From CAXMMR01 sp963692975 (GTDB lineage: Bacteria > Pseudomonadota > Alphaproteobacteria > Acetobacterales > Acetobacteraceae): a stretch of DNA of 64,000 nt. The stretch covers positions 1 to 64,000 of the forward strand of contig CAXMMR010000024.1 of NCBI GenBank assembly GCA_963692975.2, in the 5' to 3' direction. Within the stretch, counting starts at the first letter, position 1, and each line of letters begins with the position of its first letter. Under the pieces are notes generated by a model that was given only the letters and a program-made list of their open reading frames with translations, had not been told where the DNA came from and made no database searches. This document shows, piece after piece, positions 17,514 to 26,443 of this stretch. The translations under genes and the position numbers were made by a program.

Positions 17514-18964
17514 GCGGAAATCCTGATGGAGCGGCAGGCGGCAAGTCCGAGCAGCAGCAGCAGCGCCGCCAGCGCGGCCGGGTAGCCGAGGTCGACCAGC
17601 ACCAGCGGGTAGCCGGGGTCGAACGCATGCCGCTCGTATTCGACGAGGTGGAGCAGCGGGTTCCACAGCAGCACGGCGGCAAGCGCGGGCAAGGTGCGGT
17701 AGACGACGAAATAGAGGCCGCACGTGACGAACAATGCCCAGGTGATCAGCTTCTCGATCGGGCGGGCGAACGGGCCGATCGCGCCGAGGCGTTCGGCAAG
17801 CAAACCAAAGCCGACGCCGAGCCCGCCGGCGAGCCCAAAAATCAGCGCCGTCTGCGGCAGCGACGGCAGCGGCAGCACGATGCCGAACAGCCGCAACGGC
17901 AGCACCGCGGCGAGGCAGAACACCAGGTTGACCAGCAGCGGCCAGGCGGCCCTGGCGAGGCGCAGGTGCATGGCGGTGACCCCGGGCAGCAGCGTCGCGC
18001 CGGCCGGGAAACGGGCGCCGTTCGCCGCCCCGGTCGCCGAGTAGTTAAAGGCGAACCACACGGAGAAGCCGGCGAGCACGAAGATCGGGATCGGGATCTC
18101 GCCCGGCATCGGCTTGTGCAGCAGCGCGAACAACGCCCAGTGCGCGAGCACCACCGCGACCGGGCGCAGCATTTCGAGCGGCAGGCCGAGCGGGCTGCCG
18201 CCGTAGCGGACCTGCAGATTGCGCAGCATCAGCGCGCGCAAGATGCGCAGGTCGTCGAGCGGCGAGCGCCGGGAGGATGGAGCGGCCGGGCGCATGACGG
18301 CGGCGAGCGCCTGGACGAGAGCGGGCGGCAACTCGGGCTCGGCCGAGGTCTCCGGCTCCGGCCCGGACTCGGGCTCGGGCTCGGGCTCGGGGACCTTCGG
18401 CGGGTCGAGATAGGGCGCGAGCGCAGTCCACCCTGGCCGCGCGCGTGTCAGCCGCACGGCCAGCAGGCGGGCCTGCACGAGGTCGCCGCGGGCTGCATGG
18501 CACTGCACGATGACGAGGCTGGCGGCGTGGCATTGCGGATCGCGCGCCAGGGCGGCGCGGGCGGTGCTCAGCGCTGCGTCGTGCTGGCCGCGCCCGGCGA
18601 GCAGGACGGCGAGCCGGGCGCGCAGCGAGGCCGCCTGCGGACGCAGCGCCACCGCCTGGCGCAGCGCCACGACCTGGCCCTGCGGATTGCCGCGGCGCTC
18701 GGCGATGCGGGCGAGCAGCAGCGATCCGCGCAGCAGCGAGGGGTCGCGCGTGAGCGCCGCACGGCCGCGATCCTGGGCACGTTGCAGCTCGCCGGCCAGC
18801 AGGTGCGCGCGCGCCTGATCGAGCAGCGGCACGCCGCCGCCGTCATGCTGCGCGAGCGCGGCAAAGGCCTGCGCCGCCTCGGAGAAGCGTCGTGCCCGGC
18901 ACAGCGCCATCGCGTCGGCGCGCAGCACGCCCGCAGCCTCGCCGTCGCGCGCGCCGGCGCTCAA
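17510..18964 (-). CDS. kpsM: TPR-KpsM fusion: capsule ABC exporter permease
   Basis: A 484-residue protein with two parts. Residues ~1-180 are Ala/Arg-rich helical repeats of TPR type (for example FSEAAQAFAALAQHDGG, LRQAVALRPQAASLRARLA). A linker at about 187-210 is rich in Glu-Pro. Residues ~225-484 are a six-helix ABC-2 permease of KpsM type, with RNLQVRYGGSPLGLPLEM, FSVWFAFNYSATGAANG and WNPLLHLVEYERHAF. Ordinary KpsM is about 260 residues, so the TPR part is an added domain. The TTG at 18964 overlaps the upstream TGA; an internal ATG start is possible but would remove part of the first repeat. Confidence 0.78.
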   Translation of the reverse strand: MSAGARDGEAAGVLRADAMALCRARRFSEAAQAFAALAQHDGGGVPLLDQARAHLLAGELQRAQDRGRAALTRDPSLLRGSLLLARIAERRGNPQGQVVALRQAVALRPQAASLRARLAVLLAGRGQHDAALSTARAALARDPQCHAASLVIVQCHAARGDLVQARLLAVRLTRARPGWTALAPYLDPPKVPEPEPEPESGPEPETSAEPELPPALVQALAAVMRPAAPSSRRSPLDDLRILRALMLRNLQVRYGGSPLGLPLEMLRPVAVVLAHWALFALLHKPMPGEIPIPIFVLAGFSVWFAFNYSATGAANGARFPAGATLLPGVTAMHLRLARAAWPLLVNLVFCLAAVLPLRLFGIVLPLPSLPQTALIFGLAGGLGVGFGLLAERLGAIGPFARPIEKLITWALFVTCGLYFVVYRTLPALAAVLLWNPLLHLVEYERHAFDPGYPLVLVDLGYPAALAALLLLLGLAACRSIRISA

Positions 18965-20379
18965 TCCGCAGCCAGCGGCATCGCGTTCGCGCTCGCGCGC
19001 TTGATGCCGATGCCGAAGATGCGCGGCGGCATGGAGGACACCCGCACGTCGCGCACCTCGTAGCCGTCCAGCACCACGTGGCGCATCGCCTGCGGGCTGA
19101 TGCGCCAGAAATCCGGCGAGGCGTGGATGCGGTAGGTTGGCGTCGTGTCCGGGATCGGCTTGCCCTTGGGCCCGGCGACGGTGACGCCTGCCTGGTTGGC
19201 CGCCTTGGAGAAGCCGGGGACGGAAAAGATCACCATGCCGTCCGGCGCCAGCACCCGGCGGATCACCTCCAGCGTGCGCCAGAAGCAGCGGTCATGCACG
19301 ATCGCGTCGTTCCAGAGCACCGTCTGGAACTGTCCGTCGGCGAAACGGTCGGCGACCTCGCCGAGCTCGCCCCGATGCAGCACGACGCCCTCGGCCGTCG
19401 TGCAGGCCTCCAGCGCCGGTCCGACCGCGTGGCGCGGCACGCCGGCGTATTGCGCGTCGGCCACCGCGCAGTCCTCGGCGTCGGCCAGGCCGAGCTCGAG
19501 GAACGGCCCTTGCGGCGCCTGCAGCTCCACCAGCCTGCGGAACTCGGCCACCATGCGCTGAGCCGGCTTCATCGTCCTGTTCCCCTGCTTGATCTCGCCC
19601 GCCTCGGCCATGCCACTGCCGCCGCAGCCGGCCGCCGCCAGCGCCGCACGCGCCGCTTCCAGGTTCGGCACGTAGGCGGCGACGTTACGGGTCTCCTGTC
19701 CGGCGTGGAAGATCTTCGCTTCCATGACGAAACGATGACGATCGACGTCGGCCTGGGTGAAGCCGAGAAAGTTCAGCAGGCCGAGCAGATGCGCAAGCCT
19801 GGTGTCGCGGTCGCCCTCGTAGAGGTCTTCGTAGTAGACGCGCCGGCTGTCAGCGCCCATGTCGGCGAGCCAGCCGGATACCGTCTCGGTCGCGTCGCGG
19901 CAGTGGCGGAAATGCTTCACCATGTCGTCGACCGGTAGCGAGGGCAGTGCGCGCTGCCCGTCGGCCACCTCGGCGAACACCTTGCGCGCGTAGTCGCGAA
20001 ACCACGTTCCCTGAGATTCGGCGATGAACTTCGAGGTCAGCCGGGCCGTCTCGTCACGCCGCAGCAGATGGACGTGGCGGTAGCGGGTCTTGGCCGTCGC
20101 CTGCATCAGGTGCTGGTTGAACGGCATCTGCAGCAACTCGTAGCAGTGCTTGATCAGGAAGTTCTGCGCCAGGATCGCGTCGAGCTCGCCCGAAAGCGCT
20201 ACATGATCGCGCGTCTTGTTCCAGGCCTCGGTCATCGGCCAGAACTGACGCGGACTTTTCCTCGCCCAGTTGAACGGCTCGTGCTCGGCGCTGCGATGCT
20301 CGGACATCTCCATCAGCAGCTCGGCGAGCGCGGTGCCGCCGGTGCGCTGCATCGTCCAGATGATGAACGGCCTCGACAT
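18961..20379 (-). CDS. Sulfotransferase fused to SAM methyltransferase-like domain
   Basis: A 472-residue two-domain protein. Residues ~1-255 match a sulfotransferase of the Stf0-like kind: FIIWTMQRTGGTALAELLME supplies the PAPS 5'-phosphosulfate loop, and LLRRDETARLTSKFIAESQGTWF the 3'-phosphate site. Residues ~280-460 resemble a class I methyltransferase (FLELGLADAEDCA, VLWNDAIVHDR, IRRVLAPDGMVIFSVPG), with a poorly conserved glycine motif. Met270 (ATG 19572) has AGGGGA 8 nt upstream, so a separate methyltransferase could also be initiated internally. As first gene of the capsule arm it probably sulfates, and perhaps methylates, the polysaccharide. Confidence 0.72.
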   Translation of the reverse strand: MSRPFIIWTMQRTGGTALAELLMEMSEHRSAEHEPFNWARKSPRQFWPMTEAWNKTRDHVALSGELDAILAQNFLIKHCYELLQMPFNQHLMQATAKTRYRHVHLLRRDETARLTSKFIAESQGTWFRDYARKVFAEVADGQRALPSLPVDDMVKHFRHCRDATETVSGWLADMGADSRRVYYEDLYEGDRDTRLAHLLGLLNFLGFTQADVDRHRFVMEAKIFHAGQETRNVAAYVPNLEAARAALAAAGCGGSGMAEAGEIKQGNRTMKPAQRMVAEFRRLVELQAPQGPFLELGLADAEDCAVADAQYAGVPRHAVGPALEACTTAEGVVLHRGELGEVADRFADGQFQTVLWNDAIVHDRCFWRTLEVIRRVLAPDGMVIFSVPGFSKAANQAGVTVAGPKGKPIPDTTPTYRIHASPDFWRISPQAMRHVVLDGYEVRDVRVSSMPPRIFGIGIKRASANAMPLAAD

Positions 20380-20583
20380 CCGCCGCCTTTCTTAAACCTG
20401 GAGTTGCAGCCGCGCAGTCTGCGGTTGAGGCTCGAGCACGTGACATACCGCATTGCAGCGTCGCCGTTCGTCACCGCTGTGTGACAGAGTGGCGCCGCAC
20501 GGGTCAAGCAGTGAGCGCCTTGCTCGCGACGCTGGCCGCGCAGCAGTGAACGCTGTATCAATTCTCGGCGCATCTCTCGTCGT
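20380..20583. promoter_or_regulatory. Divergent promoter region of the capsule locus
   Basis: A 204-bp gap between the left capsule arm (minus) and the export lipoprotein gene (plus), so it must hold two divergent promoters. It includes GTGACATACCGC and TCACCGCTGTGTGACAGAG, but I see no clear operator or terminator. Confidence 0.4.
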
Positions 20584-21870
20584 ATGCGCAACGTCTTTGC
20601 CGCACTTCGCGTGATGATCCATGACGATGCACGCACGGGTAGAAACGAGGGTCGGGTGCTTCGCTTGCGTGTTGCTACTATTCCCCGACCAGATTGCCGC
20701 CCGCTCGTTGCGGTCGCGTTGTCAGTGGTGCTGCTTGCCGGCTGCAACCAGCTGCCGAGCGCGGCGCCGACCATCGGCGAGTTTCAGGCCGGTGCGGTCA
20801 CGGCGCATGCAGCGCCTAGCTTCCTGATCGTCGAGCTCGACGCGCGCACGCTGGCGCTGCTGGCCCAGGCGCCGGGCGAGGATCTCGCCGGCTCGTTTGA
20901 CGCGATCCCCTACACGCCGCAGGCGGTGCTGGTGCCGGGCGACAGCGTCGGCGTCACGCTGTACGACCTCGGCGCGGTGCCGCTGTTCGGCGGCAGTGCG
21001 GCGCCCACAGGCGCGGCCGACAGCAGCGCCGGCGCGATCCCCGCCGGCGCCCACGGCACCGCGCTGCCGACCCAGCTCGTGGGCGCAGACGGCACGATCA
21101 CGATCCCCTTCGCCGGCCGCGTGCATGTCGGCGGATTGACGCTGCTGGCCGCCGGCGAGCGCGTCGTCGCCGCACTCGCCGGGCGCGCGACCACGCCGCA
21201 GGCGGTGGTCAGCCTAGTCGGCGCCTCGCTCGACACCGCGACCGTCGGCGGCGACGTCGCCCATCCCGCGCAGGTGGCGCTGACGCTGCGTGGCGAGCGT
21301 ATCCTGGACGCGCTGGCGATCGCCGGCGGCGCCCGCTACGAGCCTTATAACTGCCAGGTGCAGCTCGTCCGGCACAACCGCGTCGTCAGGATCGGCCTGC
21401 AGCGCATCGTCGATGATCCGCGGCAGAACCTGGTGCTCGAGCCAGGCGACAGCCTGTTCGTGCTGCATACGCCGCGCTCGTTCCTGGTGCTCGGTGCGGC
21501 GTTGAAGGTGGCGCAGTTCGACTTCAACACCGAGCGGGTGAGCCTGGCCGAGGCGGTGGCGCAGGGCGGCGGCCCAAGCGAGCTCACCGCCAATCTCAGC
21601 CAGCTCTTCCTGCTGCGCACCGAGCCGCCGGCCCTGGTGCGCCGCCTGCTCGCCGGCGTGCCGAACGCCGCGGCGATCCCGGAGGCGCCGGTTGCAGTCG
21701 CCTATCACCTCGACCTGCGGCACGGCAGCGGATACTTTCTGGCCCAGAGCATGCCGGTGCGCGACAAGGACGTCGTGCTGATGGCGAACGCCAACGAGGT
21801 GCAGGTGCAGAAGCTGCTCAACATCATCCGCACCGGCATCTACTACGACGTCAACAGCAACAGCGAGTAG
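20584..21870 (+). CDS. Polysaccharide export outer-membrane lipoprotein, KpsD/Wza-like
   Basis: Up to 428 residues. A lipobox (VVLLAGC) ends a short hydrophobic segment after basic residues, so the mature protein is a lipoprotein. The polysaccharide-export domain follows (VLVPGDSVGVTLYDLG, DGTITIPFAGRVHVGGLT), then SLBB-like domains (LDALAIAGGARYEPYNCQVQLVRHNR; LVLEPGDSLFVLHTPRSFLVLGA; SLAEAVAQGGG). It forms the outer-membrane exit of the capsule exporter. The ATG at 20584 gives an N-terminus longer than usual for a signal peptide; GTG 20656, just before LRLRVATIPRP, is an equally good start and gives 404 residues. Confidence 0.82.
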   Translation: MRNVFAALRVMIHDDARTGRNEGRVLRLRVATIPRPDCRPLVAVALSVVLLAGCNQLPSAAPTIGEFQAGAVTAHAAPSFLIVELDARTLALLAQAPGEDLAGSFDAIPYTPQAVLVPGDSVGVTLYDLGAVPLFGGSAAPTGAADSSAGAIPAGAHGTALPTQLVGADGTITIPFAGRVHVGGLTLLAAGERVVAALAGRATTPQAVVSLVGASLDTATVGGDVAHPAQVALTLRGERILDALAIAGGARYEPYNCQVQLVRHNRVVRIGLQRIVDDPRQNLVLEPGDSLFVLHTPRSFLVLGAALKVAQFDFNTERVSLAEAVAQGGGPSELTANLSQLFLLRTEPPALVRRLLAGVPNAAAIPEAPVAVAYHLDLRHGSGYFLAQSMPVRDKDVVLMANANEVQVQKLLNIIRTGIYYDVNSNSE

Positions 21871-21878
21871 CGTCGTCG

Positions 21879-22889
21879 ATGATCCCGCCGCGACCGCGAC
21901 AGATGAACCGGGCCGGCATGCCCGGCGGCTGGTGGAACCGGCGGGCGCGGCCGACCGCGGGACGCTGGTGGCGGCGCCTGCTGCCGTTCGCTAAGGCGCC
22001 GCTGCGGCGGCTGCCGCTCGGCGACACGCTGCTCGCGCTGGCGAGCCTGCGGCAGCTCGCCTGCACCCTGCGGCCCGCCGGGGCGGCGGCCGGCGAACCG
22101 GTCGCGATTGTCACCTACCGAGGCGAGGCGGCGCTGCTCGATGGTTTCCTCGTGCACCATCGCCGGCTCGGCGTCGCGCGCTTCGTCTTTCTCGACCTGT
22201 CGGCTGCGGGCGACCTCGCCGGGCGCCTTTCGGCCGCGCCGGGCTGCACCGTGTGGCAGCCGCGCACGGGTGTGGCGAACCATCCCGAGCGCGCGCTGGC
22301 CTGGAGCAACGCGCTGCGCCATCGTCACGCCGCCGGCCGCTGGTGCCTCTCCATCGACGCGACCGACCTGTTCGTCTTCGCCCGTTGCGAGACCCGGCCG
22401 CTGCGCGCGCTGACCGACTTCCTCGAGACCGAGCATCGCGGCCACCTCTTCGCGCTGGTGATCGAGACCTACGCCAACGCGGCGCCGGCGGAGGCCACGA
22501 GTGAGCCGCTGTTCGACCCGTGCGGCTACGTCACCGAGGCGCCGGGGCCGGATGGCGGGGTCGCGGTGCGCGGCGGGCCGCGGCGGCGCACCGCCTTTCG
22601 CACCGTGCCGGCGCTGAGCCCGCCGATCGACCGGGTGCCGCTGGTGCGCTGGCGGCGTCATCACGCCTACCTGGAAGGCACGCGAAGGCTATGGCCGAGC
22701 CGGCTGAACGCGCCGCATGCGCCCTGGCACAGCAGCCCGACCGCCTGCCTGCTGCGCCTCGGCACGCTGACGCCGGACGTGAGCGCCGCGCCGCAGCGCG
22801 ACAGGCTCTGCACCGACGTCAGCCGCCGCTTCCGCAGCAGCGACGACCTGGTGGAGTGCGGCCTACTTAATCCCGGCCAGTGGTTCTGA
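21879..22889 (+). CDS. GT2-like glycosyltransferase (Glyco_tranf_2_4 type)
   Basis: A 336-residue protein resembling small GT2/GT92-like enzymes: VTYRGEAALLDGFLVHHRRLGVARF then FVFLDLS at the nucleotide-binding N-terminal part, and WCLSIDATDLFVF, where the usual DADE-like acidic motif is DATD. FDPCGYV and a C-terminal CGLLNPGQWF follow. The substrate is unknown. It begins 8 bp after the export lipoprotein and is in one operon with the downstream glycosidase, so it likely builds the exported polysaccharide. The N-terminal ~45 residues are basic and have no family match I can see; an internal start such as ATG 21903 is possible. Confidence 0.68.
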   Translation: MIPPRPRQMNRAGMPGGWWNRRARPTAGRWWRRLLPFAKAPLRRLPLGDTLLALASLRQLACTLRPAGAAAGEPVAIVTYRGEAALLDGFLVHHRRLGVARFVFLDLSAAGDLAGRLSAAPGCTVWQPRTGVANHPERALAWSNALRHRHAAGRWCLSIDATDLFVFARCETRPLRALTDFLETEHRGHLFALVIETYANAAPAEATSEPLFDPCGYVTEAPGPDGGVAVRGGPRRRTAFRTVPALSPPIDRVPLVRWRRHHAYLEGTRRLWPSRLNAPHAPWHSSPTACLLRLGTLTPDVSAAPQRDRLCTDVSRRFRSSDDLVECGLLNPGQWF

Positions 22890-22906
22890 GCGGCGGCCGC
22901 GCCGTG

Positions 22907-24265
22907 ATGCGCCGTATCGGCCTGTTGTCGCTGGCCGCCGCCGCCACCGCCGGGCCCGCTGACGCGCAGCCGGTGGCGCCGGCGCCAGGCGCCGCCCATC
23001 TCGTGGTGGCGGCCGCGCCGGCGGTCCCGATCGACCCGCGCCTGTTCGGCGTAAATTACGTCTGGCACCTAGTGCCGGCCCACGTGTTCGCGGCATTCAC
23101 GGCCGCCATGCGCGGGCCGGTCGGCGCGACCCTGATGCGCTACCCGGGCGGCTGGGCGGCGGAGCGCTACGACTGGGCGAGCAACACCGAGAGCGAGCTC
23201 AGCGACAGCCAGGCGGCGCACGGCCCCGGCGTCGACCCCGCAGCGTTCCTCGCCGTTGCGCCGGCCGCCAGCTTCGTCACCCCGAGCGTGCCGGCCATCC
23301 GCGACCCCGGGCAGGTCGAGCCGGTGGCGCAGCTCAGCGCCGGCCTGGTGCATCGCTTCGCCGGGCAGGTCGGGCTGTGGGAGATCGGCAACGAGTGGTG
23401 GCTGCAGCGCGGCGCCAAGCACGACCCGGCGGCACGGACGCAGAACCTTGCGTCCTATGCCGCCCTGGTCGCCCGCGCCGCGCCGGCAATGCGCGCCGCC
23501 GCACCCGGGGCGAGGATCTACGCAACCGTCGAGTGGACGCACCCCGAGGACGCCGCGACGCTGCGCCACTTGGTCGGCCCGGCCGGCTGGGCGGCAGTCG
23601 ACGGCATCTCCATCCATCCCTATTGCGGCACGTTGGAGGCCGAGACGCTGTGCAGCCTGCTGCCCGAGCGCGCCGCCCAGATCCGCGCCGCATCCGGCCG
23701 CACCAGCCTCTACGCCTCCGAATGGTCGCTCGGCCCGCGCGTCACCGCCGACGATTACGGCATCCGCAACGCCAACCAGATGGTCGGCGCCTTCGGCCTG
23801 CTCGCCGAGGCGCGCCTGGACGCGGCTGCCTACTGGCCGCCGGTGCGCGCGGTGCCGGGCACGGCGCTGCTGTCGGCGGACTGCGCCACGGTGTTCGCGA
23901 CCGGAGCGCTGTTCGGCTGGATGGCGCAGAGCTTCCGCGGCGCCATGCTGGCCGTAAGCGGCGACTTGCCGGCCGGCGCCGCCAGAGAGAATCGCCGATT
24001 GTCGCTAGTCGTCCCGTCAATGGGAGACGGGCCGCGCACGGTCACGATCGACCTGCCCGGACAGCCCGTCACCCACATCGTCAAGGCCGAGGTGATGCAC
24101 GCCGCCGACACCGCCGACCCGGACCTCTCCCGATACCTCGAGACCACCACCCTGTCGGCGAATCTGCAGCACGGGCCAGCCGGGCCGCGACTTAGCTTCA
24201 CCTTGAATCCGGGCACGCCAGGCCGTGGCAATGGGTGGGAGATTGCGAGGGTGGTGCTGGAGTAG
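22907..24265 (+). CDS. Secreted clan GH-A-like glycoside hydrolase
   Basis: A 452-residue protein with an N-terminal signal peptide (LLSLAAAATAGPADAQP). The barrel has the two GH-A catalytic signatures: WEIGNEWW, with acid/base Glu163, and ASEWSLG, with nucleophile Glu272 (numbering from ATG 22907), plus MRYPGGW and ISIHPYCG. The closest style is GH39/GH51-type arabinofuranosidases or xylosidases; the exact activity cannot be read. A beta-rich domain closes the protein. As third gene of the right capsule arm it may trim the polysaccharide in the periplasm or at the surface. ATG 22907 is chosen over GTG 22880, which overlaps the previous gene. Confidence 0.72.
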   Translation: MRRIGLLSLAAAATAGPADAQPVAPAPGAAHLVVAAAPAVPIDPRLFGVNYVWHLVPAHVFAAFTAAMRGPVGATLMRYPGGWAAERYDWASNTESELSDSQAAHGPGVDPAAFLAVAPAASFVTPSVPAIRDPGQVEPVAQLSAGLVHRFAGQVGLWEIGNEWWLQRGAKHDPAARTQNLASYAALVARAAPAMRAAAPGARIYATVEWTHPEDAATLRHLVGPAGWAAVDGISIHPYCGTLEAETLCSLLPERAAQIRAASGRTSLYASEWSLGPRVTADDYGIRNANQMVGAFGLLAEARLDAAAYWPPVRAVPGTALLSADCATVFATGALFGWMAQSFRGAMLAVSGDLPAGAARENRRLSLVVPSMGDGPRTVTIDLPGQPVTHIVKAEVMHAADTADPDLSRYLETTTLSANLQHGPAGPRLSFTLNPGTPGRGNGWEIARVVLE

Positions 24266-24271
24266 GGCTCA

Positions 24272-24405
24272 GGAAGAAAGGCCAGGGGCTTTGCCCCTGG
24301 ACCCCATTAAAGGCGGAGCCTTTAAAATCCATTTATTACTAAACGGATCTGGGGTCTGGAGCCTCAGGTCCCAGCGGAGTCCAGAGGCAGAGCCTCTGGA
24401 CTTGC
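24272..24405. repeat. GC-rich intergenic hairpin element, copy 4 (full, compact)
   Basis: The most compact complete copy (134 bp): left module GAAAGGCCAGGGGCTTTG, CCCCTGGACCCC, TTAAAGGCGGAGCCTTTAA; right inverted module GGGGTCTGGAGCCTCAGG, GTCCAGAGGCAGAGCCTCTGG. It starts 6 bp after the glycosidase stop and ends directly at the stop codon of the convergent TlpA-like gene. Confidence 0.85.
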
Positions 24406-25020
24406 TTACCCGAGCACCCGCCGCACAAGCGCATTGGCTGCAGGTGTGCTCCAATTGGCCGAGCCCTCCAGCATCCCGCGCTCCAGTCCATCGCGGCCGA
24501 TCAGCAGGGTGGTCGGGAAGCCGCTCAGGCCCAGCGCCTGCACGCTGGTGCTCTGCGGGTCGAGCAGCACCGGCAGGGTAGTCAGGCCGTGCGCGTCGAG
24601 AAAGGGGCGCACGACCGAGGCGCCGGCGCGGTCGGCCGAGACCGCGAGCACGATGATGCCGCTGCCGGCGAGCGAGCGCGCCAACGTCTGCAGCGCCGGC
24701 ATCTCCTGCACGCAGGGGCCGCACCAGGTGGCCCAGAAGTTCAGCACCACCGCCTGGCCGCGATAATCGGCGAGCGTGCGGCGGCTGCCGTCCTCGGTGG
24801 TGAAGGCGAGCGCCGGCAGAGCGACCGGCGGCGCGACCGCGCTGAAGTTGCCGAGCCCGTCCGGGTTTGGCTCGGAGGGTGGATGCATGATCGGCGGCGG
24901 CGAGGCGAGCGGGCCGCCGAGCCTCGAATTGCGCAGCACGACCACGCCGAGTACGGTCCCGGCGCCGGCCAGCAGGGCGCGCCGGGTGATCAGCTTCAAG
25001 GCGGACGGGCGGTTGGACAT
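24406..25020 (-). CDS. TlpA-like thiol:disulfide oxidoreductase
   Basis: A 204-residue membrane-anchored thioredoxin-fold protein. The N-terminus has RRALLAGAGTVLGVVVLR, a membrane anchor or possible Tat-type signal. The redoxin domain carries LADYRGQAVVLNFWATWCGPC (Cys100, Cys103), the cis-Pro in LSGFPTTLLIGRDG, and the AhpC/TSA-like spacing of TlpA/ResA. It would reduce disulfides in the periplasm, for example for cytochrome c maturation. ATG 25020 gives the normal family length; longer readings upstream are antisense to argH. It is divergent from argH across 37 bp, as in many alphaproteobacteria. Confidence 0.87.
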   Translation of the reverse strand: MSNRPSALKLITRRALLAGAGTVLGVVVLRNSRLGGPLASPPPIMHPPSEPNPDGLGNFSAVAPPVALPALAFTTEDGSRRTLADYRGQAVVLNFWATWCGPCVQEMPALQTLARSLAGSGIIVLAVSADRAGASVVRPFLDAHGLTTLPVLLDPQSTSVQALGLSGFPTTLLIGRDGLERGMLEGSANWSTPAANALVRRVLG

Positions 25021-25057
25021 CGAGGGTGAGCCTGGCGCGACGGGATCGGAAGATGGC

Positions 25058-26443
25058 GTGCGCCCGGCCAATGTCCAATGGGGCGGCCGCTTCGCCGGCG
25101 GCCCGGCCGCGGTCATGGCCCGGATCAACGCCTCGGTCGACCTCGACCAGCGGCTGTGGCGACAGGACATCCGCGGCTCGCTCGCCCATGCGGCGATGCT
25201 GGCGCGCCAGGGCATCATCGCCGCCGCGGACGAGGCGGCCATCCGCACCGGTCTTGCCGACATCGCCGCCGAGATCGAGGCCGGGCGGTTCGCCTTCGAT
25301 GCCGCGCTTGAGGACGTGCACATGAACATCGAGGCGCGGCTGTCCGAGCGCATCGGCGAGCCCGGCTTGCGGCTGCACACCGCGCGCAGCCGCAACGACC
25401 AGGTGGCGACGGATTTCCGGCTGTGGATACGCGACGCGATCGACGACGTGGATGCCGGGCTGCGCGCCCTGATGCGGGCGCTCGCCGACCGCGCCGCCGG
25501 GCACGCCGCCGACCCGATGCCCGGCTTCACCCACCTGCAGACCGCGCAGCCGATCACCTTCGGCCACCATCTGCTCGCCTATGTCGAGATGTTCGCCCGC
25601 GACCGCGGGCGGCTGCGCGACGCCCGCGTCCGGCTCAACGAGTGCCCGTTGGGCGCCGCGGCGCTGGCCGGCACCTCGTTCCCGATCGACCGGCGGATGA
25701 CTGCCGCAGAGCTCGGGTTCGACCGGCCCTGCCAGAACTCGCTCGACGCCGTCTCGGACCGCGACTTCGCGCTCGAGTACCTCGCCGCGCTGTCGATCTG
25801 CGCCGTGCATCTCTCGCGTCTGGCCGAGGAGATCGTGCTGTGGTGCTCGGCCCCGTTCGGCTTCGTGCGGCTGTCGGACGCCTGGACGACCGGCAGCTCG
25901 ATCATGCCGCAGAAGCGCAATCCGGACGCCGCCGAGCTCGCGCGGGCCAAGTCCGGCCGCATCGTCGGCGCCCTGGTCGGGCTGCTCACGGTGATGAAGG
26001 GGCTGCCGCTCGCCTATGCGAAGGACACCCAGGAGGACAAGCACGGCGTGTTCGACGCCACCGACGCGATCGGGTTGGCGCTCGCCGCCACCACCGGCAT
26101 GGTGCGCGACCTGGTCGCCGACACCGCCCGCATGGCCGAGCTCGCCGGCAGCGGCTACAGCACCGCGACCGACCTCGCCGACTGGCTGGTGCGGGTGTTG
26201 CACCTGCCGTTCCGCACCGCCCACCGCGTCACCGGCCGCATCGTCGCCGCGGCCGAGGCGGCCGGGCTCGGGCTCGATCAGATGCCGCTCGCGGCGATGC
26301 AGGCGATCGAGCCGCGCATCACCGCCGCGCTGCAGGGTGCGCTGAGCGTGCCGGCCTCGATCGCCTCGCGTCGCAGCGAAGGCGGCACGGCGCCGGACCG
26401 CGTGGCCGCCGCGGCGGCCGCCTGGCAGGCGGCGCTGGCATGA
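25058..26443 (+). CDS. argH: Argininosuccinate lyase
   Basis: A 461-residue protein, the normal ArgH length. Signatures include WGGRFAGGPAA, EDVHMNIEARLSERIGE, LHTARSRNDQVATDFRLW, TAQPITFGHHLLAYVEM, and the fumarase/lyase motif GSSIMPQKRNPD. It cleaves argininosuccinate to arginine and fumarate. The GTG at 25058 starts the conserved VRPANVQWGGRF; GGAAGA lies 4 nt upstream. An in-frame extension back to 24776 runs antisense through the TlpA-like gene and is rejected. Confidence 0.95.
   Translation: MRPANVQWGGRFAGGPAAVMARINASVDLDQRLWRQDIRGSLAHAAMLARQGIIAAADEAAIRTGLADIAAEIEAGRFAFDAALEDVHMNIEARLSERIGEPGLRLHTARSRNDQVATDFRLWIRDAIDDVDAGLRALMRALADRAAGHAADPMPGFTHLQTAQPITFGHHLLAYVEMFARDRGRLRDARVRLNECPLGAAALAGTSFPIDRRMTAAELGFDRPCQNSLDAVSDRDFALEYLAALSICAVHLSRLAEEIVLWCSAPFGFVRLSDAWTTGSSIMPQKRNPDAAELARAKSGRIVGALVGLLTVMKGLPLAYAKDTQEDKHGVFDATDAIGLALAATTGMVRDLVADTARMAELAGSGYSTATDLADWLVRVLHLPFRTAHRVTGRIVAAAEAAGLGLDQMPLAAMQAIEPRITAALQGALSVPASIASRRSEGGTAPDRVAAAAAAWQAALA

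Noticed and set aside
24776..25057. N-terminal extension of ArgH back to 24776
   Set aside because: It runs antisense through the TlpA-like gene and gives a non-family tail; the normal length begins at 25058.
24269..26224. Antisense frame of 651 codons through the TlpA-like and argH genes
   Set aside because: No family pattern; the TlpA-like and ArgH frames have complete motifs.
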